From Pseudomonas tolaasii NCPPB 2192 (GTDB taxonomy: Bacteria > Pseudomonadota > Gammaproteobacteria > Pseudomonadales > Pseudomonadaceae): a DNA stretch of 64,000 bases. The notes beneath the pieces were generated by a model. That model had not been told where the DNA came from. It searched no databases and saw nothing but the letters and a program-made list of their open reading frames with translations. Every line of letters starts with the position of its first letter. Position 1 is the stretch's first letter. Positions 44,811-56,800 of the stretch are shown here, piece after piece. Both the position numbers and the translations under genes were made by a program. Location: assembly GCF_002813445.1 (NCBI RefSeq), contig NZ_PHHD01000001.1, positions 1,550,001 through 1,614,000 of the forward strand, read 5' to 3'.

Positions 44811-47800
44811 TTAGGCGGTGTGGTCAATCTTGATGGTCGGGTCGGCGCCAGTGATCAGCGAGTTGATGCTGGTGTGGGACCAGTCGTTGCCTTCCAGCTT
44901 GATCGTCACATCGGCGTTGGCCAGGCCACCGGCGGCGTTGAGCTTGCCTTCACTGCTCACTTGCAGGGTCGACACGCCGTCTACCGTGGTGATCTTGAGG
45001 TAGTTGTCGATGGTGCTGTCCGTCTCGCCTTTCAACAAATCCCGCAGGTCGATGCGGTCACCTTCCGACGCCTTGAAGTCCTTGATCACGTCGTTGCCGA
45101 AGTCACCCGATTTCCAGACGAAGGTGTCGGCACCCGAACCACCGATCAAAATGTCGTTGCCCGGCCCACCGATCAAGGTGTCGTTACCGGTGCCGCCCAG
45201 CAGGATGTCATTGCCCTTGCCGCCGTCCAGGTAGTCGTTGCCGCCCTGGCCGAACAGGATGTCATCACCTGCGCCACCCAGCAGCGTGTCGTTGCCGTCT
45301 TTGGCGCCGGACACGTCGAAGTCAGCGTAATGCTCGGTGACGTACTGGTGCACGTTCGAAGGCTTTACCGCCGAAACCGCCACGCCGGTTTTCTGTGCCA
45401 CGAACGCCTGCAGCGCGTTGTAACCCTCACCGGTAATGCCGCTGAAGCTCACCAGGTCGCCGAAGATGATGTCGTTGCCGTCGCCACCGTTGATGGTGTC
45501 GGCGCCCGGCAGCGTGGCCTCGGTGTGGCCGAGGATGGCGTTGGCCAAGTCCTTCGGATCGATGTTGGTTTGCGGCTTGCCATCGCTGTCGTACGGCTTG
45601 AGGTCGCTGAGGCTGACGTCACCGTTGATGCCGATCGCTTCCACCTGCGACAACCCGCCCAGCAGCGCAAATGCGCTTTTGGCGTTGCTCAGGGTCGCCG
45701 AGTCGGTGCTGTTGCCGGTACCCGAGAGGTTGGAGAGCTCAAATGTACCGTCGCCTTGAGCGTGGACGGTGCCCAGGCTGGTGTAAACCCAACGGGAGCC
45801 ATTGTAGGTCTGCAGTGCCGCCGCCCCCGAGGTGTCGATGCTGAAGTAATGGGTGTTGTCCAGGTACTTGCCGACGGCTGTGCCTGGCGTGTAGTTGGCC
45901 ATGGTCACCACGTCATCGAACTTCACGTTGCCGTACAGCGTCGGGTTGGTCTGCTCGCCGCTCTGGTAGTACGTAGGCTGGCCGTCGGTGATGAAGTACG
46001 TCAGGTTGGTGGCGCCGGTGTTGCTGGTCGCCAGGCCGCTCTGGAAGAAGTTCGCCGTGGTCTTGAACACGTCTTCGTAGTTGGTACCGCCGCCCGACAC
46101 CATCGAATCCAGCACACCCTTGAGCACGTTCAGCGCGTTTGGATCGTTGAGGTTGATCGCTACCGACTTGTTCACCTGGGTATCGAAGTCTGCCAGGAAG
46201 ATGTTCACGGTGCCGGAGGTATTGCTGCCCAGGCTGTCTTTGAGCGCGTTGAACACCGAGGTCAACGAGGCTTTTGCCGCGTTGATCGAGGCGGTGCTCA
46301 TGCTGCCCGAGCTGTCCACCATGAACGCGATGTTGTAGTTCTTGCCCTGCACCACGTTCAGGCCGCCAATATCGGCCACAACGATGTCGTTGCCGTCGGT
46401 GCCGTTGATCGCGTCGCTGCCCGAAGTACCAGTCACCGCGTTGTAGGTCGCCGGGTAAACGGTGACTGGCAGTTGCGCAGTGGTCACGGCCGAGCCGCCG
46501 AGGCTTTCGGTGGAGGTCGAGGTGACGGTCAGGTTGAACTGGCCGCTGTAGTAGGTCGGCGGCTTGATGCTCAGGGTGCCCAGGTCCCAACCGTTCACGT
46601 TGACTTCGCTTACGCCTTTGGTGGCGGTGAAGGTGTGGCCGGAAGCGTCGGTCAGCACCGAACCTGCCGGTATGCCGCTGATCTTCACGCTCAGGGTTTC
46701 CGAGCCGTCAGTGTCGGTCAGCGCGGTGGTGACCTTGGACAGTTTGACGGTGCCGTTTTCCTGGCCTTCGTTGAGCTTGTAGCCCACGTAATAGCCGTCA
46801 CCGTTGCTGCCATGCAGGTCGGACACGGTCACGCCGGCGTTGGTCAGGTCGGTGATGCCGGTGTACAGCGGCACGCCGCTGGTGCTCAGGTCCTGGGCGG
46901 GTGCGCCGTTGACCGACAGGTTGACGTCATAGCTGCCTGGGCCGGACTGGTTGGCGTGGTAGATCTCGATGCTGTAGTAGCCGCTCACCGTCGGGGTGAT
47001 CGAGCCGCTGAACTTGCCGCTGTTGGTGCCCCACAAGCCGCTGGCCACGTCCTTGCCGCCGATGTTGATCACCAGGCTGTCATCGGCGACGCCGCTGAAG
47101 GTGTAGGTCTTGCCGGCTTCCATATACATCAGGCCGGAGATCTTCGACCCCGAACCGGCTGCGACGTTGGCCGTGGATTCGACGTTGGTGACGATGGCGC
47201 TGCTGTTCGGCGTGCCGGCGTTATCAATGGCGTTTTTCAGGTCGGCCGGGGCCGCGCCGTTACCGTTGGTGCCGATACCGGACAGGCTGTTCCAGCTTTG
47301 CTTGATCAAGCCCACCGAGTTGACGCTGTTGTCGGCCACATTCAGGGTCGGTGCGTCGGCTACCGGAGTGATATCGACTTTCACCGTGGCACTGGTGCCC
47401 AAGTCCTTGCCGTCAGTAGGCTGGAACTTGAACTGTGCGTAATCCGCCTGCTTGTTGCCGATGCCGGTACCGCCATAACCGTCGGCGCCGGATTCGTTGG
47501 CGTTCGGCATGAAGCGCAACTGGCCGCCGTCGATCTGCGCCTTGGTGAAGGTCTGGCCCGCGGTCACGTTGGCCCAGGTGGTGCCATCGGCTGCCAGGTA
47601 TTGCAGCTTGCCGGCCACCGGCAGGTCGGTGATTTTCACACCCAGGCTGCTTTGTGGCGAATCCACGTCGGTTACACCGAAGTTGGCCCAGGTCAGGGCC
47701 AGCGGCGTGTCTTCGGTGCCGGTCACGGCGCTGCCGGTGGCGACCGGTGCATCGTTGACGGCCACCACGTTGACGGTGGTGGTGGCGACGTTGGAGTAGT

Positions 47801-50800
47801 TGCCGCCATCGGTCACGGTCACGGTGATGGTGCGCGGCGTAGTGCTCGGGTCGTGGCTGCTGTTGGTGAACGTGATGTTCTGGATGCGCTGCATGTAGTC
47901 AGCCAGCGTCGCGCTGCCCGACAACGTCAGGGTGATGGTGCCTGTCTGGTTGTTGGTGCTGACGGTAATGCCATTCACGCTGTTGCCCAGGTTCAGTGCA
48001 TCACCGGCCTGTGCGTTGGTCAGGGTGATCGTCGCACCGGTCAGCATCGTGCTGTCCGGGTCGGTGATCTTGATATCGGTGTCGGCAATCGACACGCCCG
48101 GGCCGGCGGTGCCTTCGGTGAAGGTCACTTTGTAGTCAGCCCCGGTAGCGCCGCTGGAGTTGTTGGCATCCAGGTCGATGACCGGTGGCGCATCGTTGTC
48201 GATGATGTTGGTGCTGACGCTGCCGTTGCCGACCACCAGGTTCTCGAAATTGCCGCCGGTGGTTTTATCGATGGTGATGACGATGGTTTCCGTCGGCTCG
48301 GTGATCTTGTCGTCGATCGTGCCGATCGTGAACGGCACGCTGCTGGAGCCCGCCGGGATTTTCACGGTGTACACGCCATTGAAGTCCGAGCCGTCGGTGG
48401 CGGTGCCGCTGTACTTGAGTGTCACGGTCACATCGGTTTGCGCCGGGTTGCTCAAGGTCAGGGTGTAGTGCGCCACGCCGCCTTCCGTCACCGACGCGTC
48501 GCCGGTGATGCTGATGGTGGTGTTGTTGACCACATCCGTGACCTTGGTGGTCACGGTGCTGCCGTCGACGATCAGGTGCTCATACTTGTCGCCGCCACTG
48601 ACCACATTGGTGATCTTGGCCGTGACATCGTTGGCGCCGACATACGCATCGTTTGGTGCAGTCGCGGTGGTGGTGCTGCTGGACTGGCCGTTGCCGATGG
48701 TAATGGTCGAGCCATTGTCCAGCTTCACTACCAGGTCGGAACCGACGTTCTTCACCGCGTTGCCGTTCTTGTCCACCAGGGACGCGGTGTAGGTGATCTG
48801 GCCGCCTTCGCTGACCGAACCGGTGGCTTTGAGCGACACGGTCACGTCATCGATGGTGTCGTTGATCGTGGTGGTCGCGCCGCCCGGCGTGATGCTCACG
48901 CCCTCGAAATTGCCACCGGTGGTGCCGGTGATCTTGACGGTCTGGGTGCTCTTGTCGATGAACACGTCATCGCCAGGCGCATTGACGGTCACCGTGCCCA
49001 CGGTTGCGCCTTGCTTGATGGTGATGGTCGAACCGTTATCCAGCGTGACCACCATGTCGCTGCCGGCCTTGTTGCTCAAGGTGGCGGTGTAGGTGATCGT
49101 GCCGCCTTCGTTGACTGCGGTTGGCGCGGTCAGGGTCACGGTGGTCAGGTCAGTGGTGGCTGGCGTGTCGTAAACGGTGGTGCTGACCGGATCCTTGACC
49201 GGCACCAGGTTTTCGAACTGCTCGCCACCGGTCACACCCTTGATGGCGGCGGTGACAGTCTGGGTGCCGGCATACACATCGTTAGGTGCAACCACGGTGA
49301 CGGTGCTGGCGCTCTGGCCATCGGCAATGCTGATGGTCTTGCCGTTATCCAGCTCGATCACCACGGTTTTGCCGACGTTGTTCACCACATGGCCGTCTTT
49401 GTCGACCAGGGTGGCGGTGTAGACGATGTTGCCTTTCTCGCCGACGCTGCCGGTGGCGGTCAGCAGGACCCTCACGGTGTCGATGGTGTCGTTGACCACC
49501 GTCGTGGCGCCGCCCGGCGTGACGGCGAGGTTTTCGAAATTACCGCCGGTGGTACCGGTGATCTTGACGGTCTGGGTGCTCTTGTCGATGAACACGTCAT
49601 CGCCCGGGGCATTGACAGTCACCGAGCCCACGGTTGCGCCTTGCTTGATGGTGATACTCGAACCGTTGTCCAGGGTGATCACCATGTCGCTGCCGGCCTT
49701 GTTGCTCAAGGTGGCGGTGTAGGTGATCGTGCCGCCTTCGTTGACCGCGCTTGGCGCGGTCAGGGTCACAGTGGTGGTGTCGATCGAGTCGGTGATGCTG
49801 GTAGTCGCCGGCGCCGGGTTCGCTGCCAGGTTCTCGAAGTTACCGCCGGTGGCCTTGGTGATCGTCGTGCTGACGGTCGAGGCATTGTTGTACACATCGT
49901 TTGGCGGCGTTTGGAACACCACACTGCCGGTGGACTTGCCCGCTTCAATGTTGATCGTCTGGCCGTTGCTCAGCGTGACGGTCACAGCGGTTTGCGCCGG
50001 ATTGGTCAGCGTGGCGGTGTAGGTGATCGTGCCGCCTTCAACCACCGATGGGGTGGCTGTCAGGGTGACAGTGGTGGTGTCGATCGAGTCGGTGATGGTG
50101 GTCACCGCTGGCGCCGGGTTCTTGGCCAGGTTCTCGAAGTTACCGCCAGTGGCGTTGGTGATCGTCGTGCTGACGGTGGAGCTGTTGTTGTAGACGTCGT
50201 TTGCTGGCGTGTGGAAAACCACGCTGCCAGTGGACTTGCCGGCTTCGATGTTGATCGTCTGGCCGTTGCTCAGCGTGACGGTCACGGCGGTTTGTGCCGG
50301 GTTGGTCAGTGTGGCGGTGTAAGTGATGTCGCCACCTTCCACGACCGAAGCGTTCGCCGTCAGGGTAACGGTGGTGGTGTCGATCGAGTCGGTAATCGTC
50401 GTAGTCGCTGGCGCCGGGTTCTTGGCCAGGTTCTCGAAGTTACCGCCAGTGGCGTTGGTGATCGTCGTGCTGACGGTGGAGCTGTTGTTGTAGACGTCGT
50501 TTGCTGGCGTGTGGAAAACCACGCTGCCAGTGGACTTGCCGGCTTCGATGTTGATGGTTTGGCCGTTGCTCAGCGTGACGGTGACAGCGGTTTGCGCCGG
50601 GTTGGTCAGTGTGGCGGTGTAAGTGATGTCGCCGCCTTCCACGACCGAAGCGTTCGCCGTCAGGGTAACGGTGGTGGTGTCGATCGAGTCGGTAATCGTC
50701 GTAGTCGCTGGCGCCGGGTTGGTGGCCAGGTTTTCGAAGTTACCGCCTTCAGCTTTGGTGATCGTCGTGTTAACGGTCGAACCGTTGTTATAGACGTCAT

Positions 50801-53800
50801 TGGCCGGAGTTTGGAAAACCACCGAGCCAGCGGTTTTACCGGCCTCAATCGTGATGGTTTGGCCGTTGCTCAGCGTGACGGTCACAGCCGTTTGTGCCGG
50901 GTTGGTCAGTGTGGCGGTGTAAGTGATGTCGCCGCCTTCCACGACCGAAGCGTTCGCCGTCAGGGTAACGGTGGTGGTGTCGATCGAGTCGGTAATCGTC
51001 GTAGTCGCTGGCGCCGGGTTGGTGGCCAGGTTTTCGAAATTGCCACCTTCAGCCTTGGTAATCGTCGTGTTGACGGTCGAACCGTTGTTGTAGACGTCAT
51101 TCGCTGGAGTTTGGAATACGACGCTCCCGGAAGACTTGCCCGCTTCGATGACGATTGTCTGGCCGTTGCTCAGGGTGACTGTTACAGCAGTTTGCGCTGG
51201 GTTAGTCAGCGTCGCGGTGTAGGTGATGTTTCCGCCTTCAACGACCGAGTTATCAGCAGTCAAAGTAACGGTAGTGGTATCGATCGAATCAGTGATCGTC
51301 GTAGTCGCTGGCGCCGGATTCGCTACCAGGTTTTCGAAATTACCGCCTTCAGCTTTGGTGATCGTCGTGTTAACGGTCGAGCCGTTGTTGTAAACGTCGT
51401 TGGCTGGAGTGTGGAAAACCACGGTGCCAGTGGACTTGCCGGCTTCGATGTTGATCGTCTGGCCATTGCTCAACGTGACGGTCACAGCCGTTTGTGCCGG
51501 GTTGGTCAGTGTGGCGGTGTAAGTGATGTCGCCGCCTTCCACGACCGAAGCGTTCGCCGTCAGGGTAACGGTGGTGGTGTCGATCGAGTCGGTAATCGTC
51601 GTAGTCGCTGGCGCCGGGTTGGTGGCCAGGTTTTCGAAATTGCCACCTTCAGCCTTGGTAATCGTCGTGTTGACGGTCGAACCGTTGTTGTAGACGTCAT
51701 TCGCTGGAGTTTGGAATACGACGCTCCCGGAAGACTTGCCCGCTTCGATGACGATTGTCTGGCCGTTGCTCAGGGTGACTGTTACAGCAGTTTGCGCTGG
51801 GTTAGTCAGCGTCGCGGTGTAGGTGATGTTTCCGCCTTCAACGACCGAGTTATCAGCAGTCAAAGTAACGGTAGTGGTATCGATCGAATCAGTGATCGTC
51901 GTAGTCGCTGGCGCCGGATTCGCTACCAGGTTTTCGAAATTACCGCCTTCAGCTTTGGTGATCGTCGTGTTAACGGTCGAGCCGTTGTTGTAAACGTCGT
52001 TGGCTGGAGTGTGGAAAACCACGGTGCCAGTGGACTTGCCGGCTTCGATGTTGATCGTCTGGCCATTGCTCAACGTGACGGTCACGGCGGTTTGCGCCGG
52101 GTTGGTCAATGTGGCGGTGTAAGTGATGTCGCCGCCTTCCACGACCGAAGCGTTCGCCGTCAGGGTGACGGTGGTGGTGTCGATCGAGTCGGTGATCGTC
52201 GTAGTCGCTGGCGCCGGGTTGGCTGCCAGGTTCTCAAAGTTACCGCCTTCAGCTTTGGTGATCGTCGTGTTAACGGTCGAACCGTTGTTGTAAACGTCGT
52301 TGGCTGGAGTGTGGAAAACCACGGTGCCAGTGGACTTGCCGGCTTCGATGTTGATGGTTTGGCCGTTGCTCAGCGTGACGGTGACAGCGGTTTGCGCCGG
52401 GTTGGTCAGTGTGGCGGTGTAAGTGATGTCGCCGCCTTCCACGACCGAAGCGTTCGCCGTCAGGGTGACGGTTGTGGTGTCGATCGAGTCGGTAATCGTC
52501 GTAGTCGCTGGCGCCGGGTTGGCTGCCAGGTTTTCGAAGTTGCCGCCTTCAGCTTTGGTGATCGTCGTATTGACGGTCGAGCCGTTGTTGTAGACGTCGT
52601 TTGCTGGAGTGTGGAAAACCACGCTGCCAGTGGACTTGCCAGCTTCGATGTTGATGGTTTGGCCGTTGCTCAGCGTGACGGTGACAGCGGTTTGCGCCGG
52701 GTTGGTCAGTGTGGCGGTGTAAGTGATGTCGCCGCCTTCCACGACCGAAGCGTTCGCCGTCAGGGTGACGGTTGTGGTGTCGATCGAGTCGGTAATCGTC
52801 GTAGTCGCTGGCGCCGGGTTGGCTGCCAGGTTTTCGAAGTTGCCGCCTTCAGCTTTGGTGATCGTCGTATTGACGGTCGAGCCGTTGTTGTAGACGTCGT
52901 TTGCTGGAGTGTGGAAAACCACGCTGCCAGTGGACTTGCCAGCTTCGATGTTGATGGTTTGGCCGTTGCTCAGCGTGACGGTCACGGCGGTTTGCGCCGG
53001 GTTGGTCAGTGTGGCGGTGTAAGTGATGTCGCCGCCTTCCACGACCGAAGCGTTCGCCGTCAGGGTAACGGTGGTGGTGTCGATCGAATCGGTGATCGTC
53101 GTAGTCGCTGGCGCTGGGTTGGTGGCCAGGTTTTCGAAATTGCCACCTTCAGCTTTGGTAATGGTGGTGCTGACGGTGGAACCGTTGTTGTAGACGTCGT
53201 TTGCTGGGGTTTGGAAAACCACCGAACCAGCCGTTTTGCCGGCTTCAATCGTGATGGTCTGTCCGTTCGAAAGTGTCACGGTCACAGCAGTCTGCGCCGG
53301 GTTAGTCAGCGTAGCGGTGTAGGTGATATTGCCGCCTTCGACGACCGAGTTATCGGCGGTCAAGGTGACGGTGGTGGTATCGATCGAATCAGTGATCGTC
53401 GTAGTCGCTGGCGCCGGGTTGGTGGCCAGGTTTTCGAAGTTACCGCCTTCAGCTTTGGTGATCGTCGTGTTAACGGTCGAACCGTTGTTATAGACGTCAT
53501 TGGCCGGAGTTTGGAAAACCACCGAGCCAGCGGTTTTACCGGCCTCAATCGTGATGGTTTGGCCGTTGCTCAGCGTGACGGTCACAGCCGTTTGTGCCGG
53601 GTTGGTCAGCGTAGCGGTGTAAGTAATGTTGCCGCCCTCAACGACCGAGTTATCGGCGGTCAAGGTGACGGTGGTGGTGTCGATCGAATCAGTGATCGTC
53701 GTAGTCGCTGGCGCTGGATTCGTCGCCAGGTTTTCGAAATTGCCGCCTTCAGCTTTGGTGATCGTAGTGTTGACGGTCGAACCGTTGTTGTAGACGTCGT

Positions 53801-56800
53801 TGGCTGGGGTTTGGAAAACGACAGTCCCGGAGGTCTTGCCCGCTTCGATAACAATCGTCTGACCGTTGCTCAGCGTGACGGTTACGGCAGTTTGCGCTGG
53901 GTTGGTCAGCGTGGCGGTGTAGGTGATGTTGCCGCCTTCGACGACCGAGTTATCGGCAGTCAAAGTAACGGTAGTGGTATCGATCGAGTCGGTGATCGTG
54001 GTGGTCGCTGGCGCTGGATTCGTCGCCAGGTTCTCGAAGTTGCCACCTTCAGCCTTGGTGATCGTCGTGTTAACGGTCGAACCGTTGTTGTAGACGTCAT
54101 TGGCTGGAGTTTGGAAAACGACAGTCCCGGACGACTTGCCCGCTTCGATAACAATCGTCTGACCGTTGCTCAACGTCACGGTCACAGCAGTTTGCGCTGG
54201 GTTAGTCAGCGTCGCGGTGTAGGTGATATTTCCGCCTTCAACGACCGAGTTATCAGCAGTCAGAGTGACGGTAGTGGTGTCGATCGAGTCGGTGATTGTC
54301 GTAGTCGCTGGCGCTGGATTCGTCGCCAGGTTTTCGAAGTTGCCGCCTTCAGCCTTGGTGATCGTTGTATTAACGGTCGAGCCGTTGTTGTAGACGTCGT
54401 TAGCTGGGGTTTCGAAAACTACCGTGCCGGTGGTCTTGCCCGCTTCAATCGTGATGGTTTGGCCATTCGAAAGCGTCACGGTCACCGCGGTTTGCGCCGG
54501 ATTGGTCAGCGTTGCGGTGTAAGTGATATTGCCGCCCTCAACGACCGAATTGTCAGCAGTCAGAGTGACGGTGGTGGTGTCGATCGAATCAGTGATCGTC
54601 GTAGTCGCTGGCGCAGGGTTGGTGGCCAGGTTTTCGAAGTTACCGCCTTCAGCTTTGGTGATCGTCGTGTTGACGGTCGAGCCGTTGTTATAGACGTCGT
54701 TAGCCGGAGTTTGGAAAACCACCGAGCCAGCGGTTTTACCGGCTTCAATCGTGATGGTTTGGCCGTTGCTCAGCGTGACGGTTACGGCAGTTTGCGCTGG
54801 GTTGGTCAGCGTGGCGGTGTAAGTGATATTGCCGCCCTCAACGACCGAGTTATCGGCGGTCAAGGTAACGGTAGTGGTGTCGATCGAGTCGGTGATTGTC
54901 GTGGTCGCTGGCGCAGGATTAGTCGCCAGGTTTTCGAAGTTGCCACCTTCAGCTTTGGTAATCGTCGTACTAACGGTGGAACCGTTGTTGTAGACGTCAT
55001 TCGCCGGCGTGTGGAAAACCACGCTGCCAGTGGACTTGCCAGCTTCGATGTTGATGGTTTGGCCGTTGCTCAACGTCACGGTCACAGCAGTTTGCGCCGG
55101 GTTAGTCAGCGTCGCGGTGTAGGTGATATTGCCACCTTCAACGACCGAGTTATCGGCAGTCAGAGTGACGGTAGTGGTATCGATCGAATCGGTGATCGTC
55201 GTAGTCGCTGGCGCTGGGTTGGTCGCCAGGTTCTCGAAATTGCCACCTTCAGCTTTGGTGATCGTCGTATTAACGGTCGAGCCGTTGTTATAGACGTCGT
55301 TAGCCGGAGTTTGGAAAACCACCGAGCCGGTGGTTTTACCGGCTTCAATCGTGATGGTCTGTCCATTCGAAAGCGTCACGGTCACCGCGGTTTGCGCCGG
55401 ATTGGTCAACGTCGCGGTGTAGGTGATGTTTCCGCCTTCAACGACCGAGTTATCAGCAGTCAAAGTAACGGTAGTGGTATCGATCGAATCGGTGATCGTC
55501 GTAGTCGCTGTCGCCGGATTCGCTACCAGGTTCTCGAAGTTGCCACCTTCAGCCTTGGTAATCGTCGTATTAACGGTGGAACCGTTGTTATAGACGTCGT
55601 TAGCTGGGGTTTCGAAAACTACCGTGCCGGTGGTGTTGCCCGCTTCAATCGTGATGGTCTGTCCATTCGAAAGCGTCACGGTCACCGCGGTTTGCGCCGG
55701 ATTGGTCAACGTCGCGGTGTAGGTGATGTTTCCGCCTTCAACGACCGAGTTATCAGCAGTCAAAGTAACGGTAGTGGTATCGATCGAATCGGTGATCGTC
55801 GTAGTCGCTGTCGCCGGATTCGCTACCAGGTTCTCGAAGTTGCCACCTTCAGCCTTGGTAATCGTCGTATTAACGGTGGAACCGTTGTTATAGACGTCGT
55901 TAGCTGGGGTTTCGAAAACTACCGTGCCGGTGGTGTTGCCCGCTTCAATCGTGATGGTCTGTCCATTCGAAAGCGTCACGGTCACCGCGGTTTGCGCCGG
56001 ATTGGTCAGCGTTGCGGTGTAAGTGATATTGCCGCCTTCAACGACCGAGTTATCGGCAGTCAGAGTGACGGTAGTGGTGTCGATCGAGTCGGTAATCGTG
56101 GTGGTCGCTGGCGCTGGATTCGTCGCCAGGTTCTCGAAATTGCCGCCTTCAGCTTTGGTGATCGTCGTGTTAACGGTCGAACCGTTGTTGTAGACGTCAT
56201 TCGCTGGAGTTTGGAAAACGACACTCCCGGAAGACTTGCCCGCTTCGATAACAATTGTCTGGCCGTTGCTCAGCGTGACGGTCACAGCGGTTTGCGCTGG
56301 GTTAGTCAGAGTGGCGGTGTAGGTGATGTTGCCGCCTTCAACGACCGAGTTATCGGCGGTCAGGGTGACGGTGGTGGTATCGATCGAATCAGTGATCGTC
56401 GTAGTCGCTGGCGCAGGGTTGGTGGCCAGGTTTTCGAAGTTACCGCCTTCAGCTTTGGTGATCGTCGTATTAACGGTGGAACCGTTGTTGTAGACGTCGT
56501 TGGCTGGGGTTTGGAAAACGACAGTCCCGGAGGTCTTGCCCGCTTCGATAACAATCGTCTGACCATTGCTTAACGTCACGGTTACAGCAGTTTGCGCTGG
56601 GTTAGTCAGCGTCGCGGTGTAGGTGATATTTCCACCTTCAACGACCGAGTTATCGGCAGTCAGAGTGACGGTAGTGGTATCGATCGAATCGGTGATCGTC
56701 GTAGTGGCTGGCGCTGGGTTGGTCGCCAGGTTCTCGAAATTACCGCCTTCAGCTTTGGTGATCGTCGTGTTAACGGTCGAACCGTTGTTGTAGACGTCGT

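Noticed and set aside
44733..56573. A plus-strand reading frame of 3946 codons opposite lapA
   Set aside because: It is the antisense shadow of the repeats: a stop-free frame in one 300-base unit stays open in all, since 300 is a multiple of 3. The encoded sequence is low-complexity, has no ribosome site, and the minus-strand frame gives a textbook LapA.
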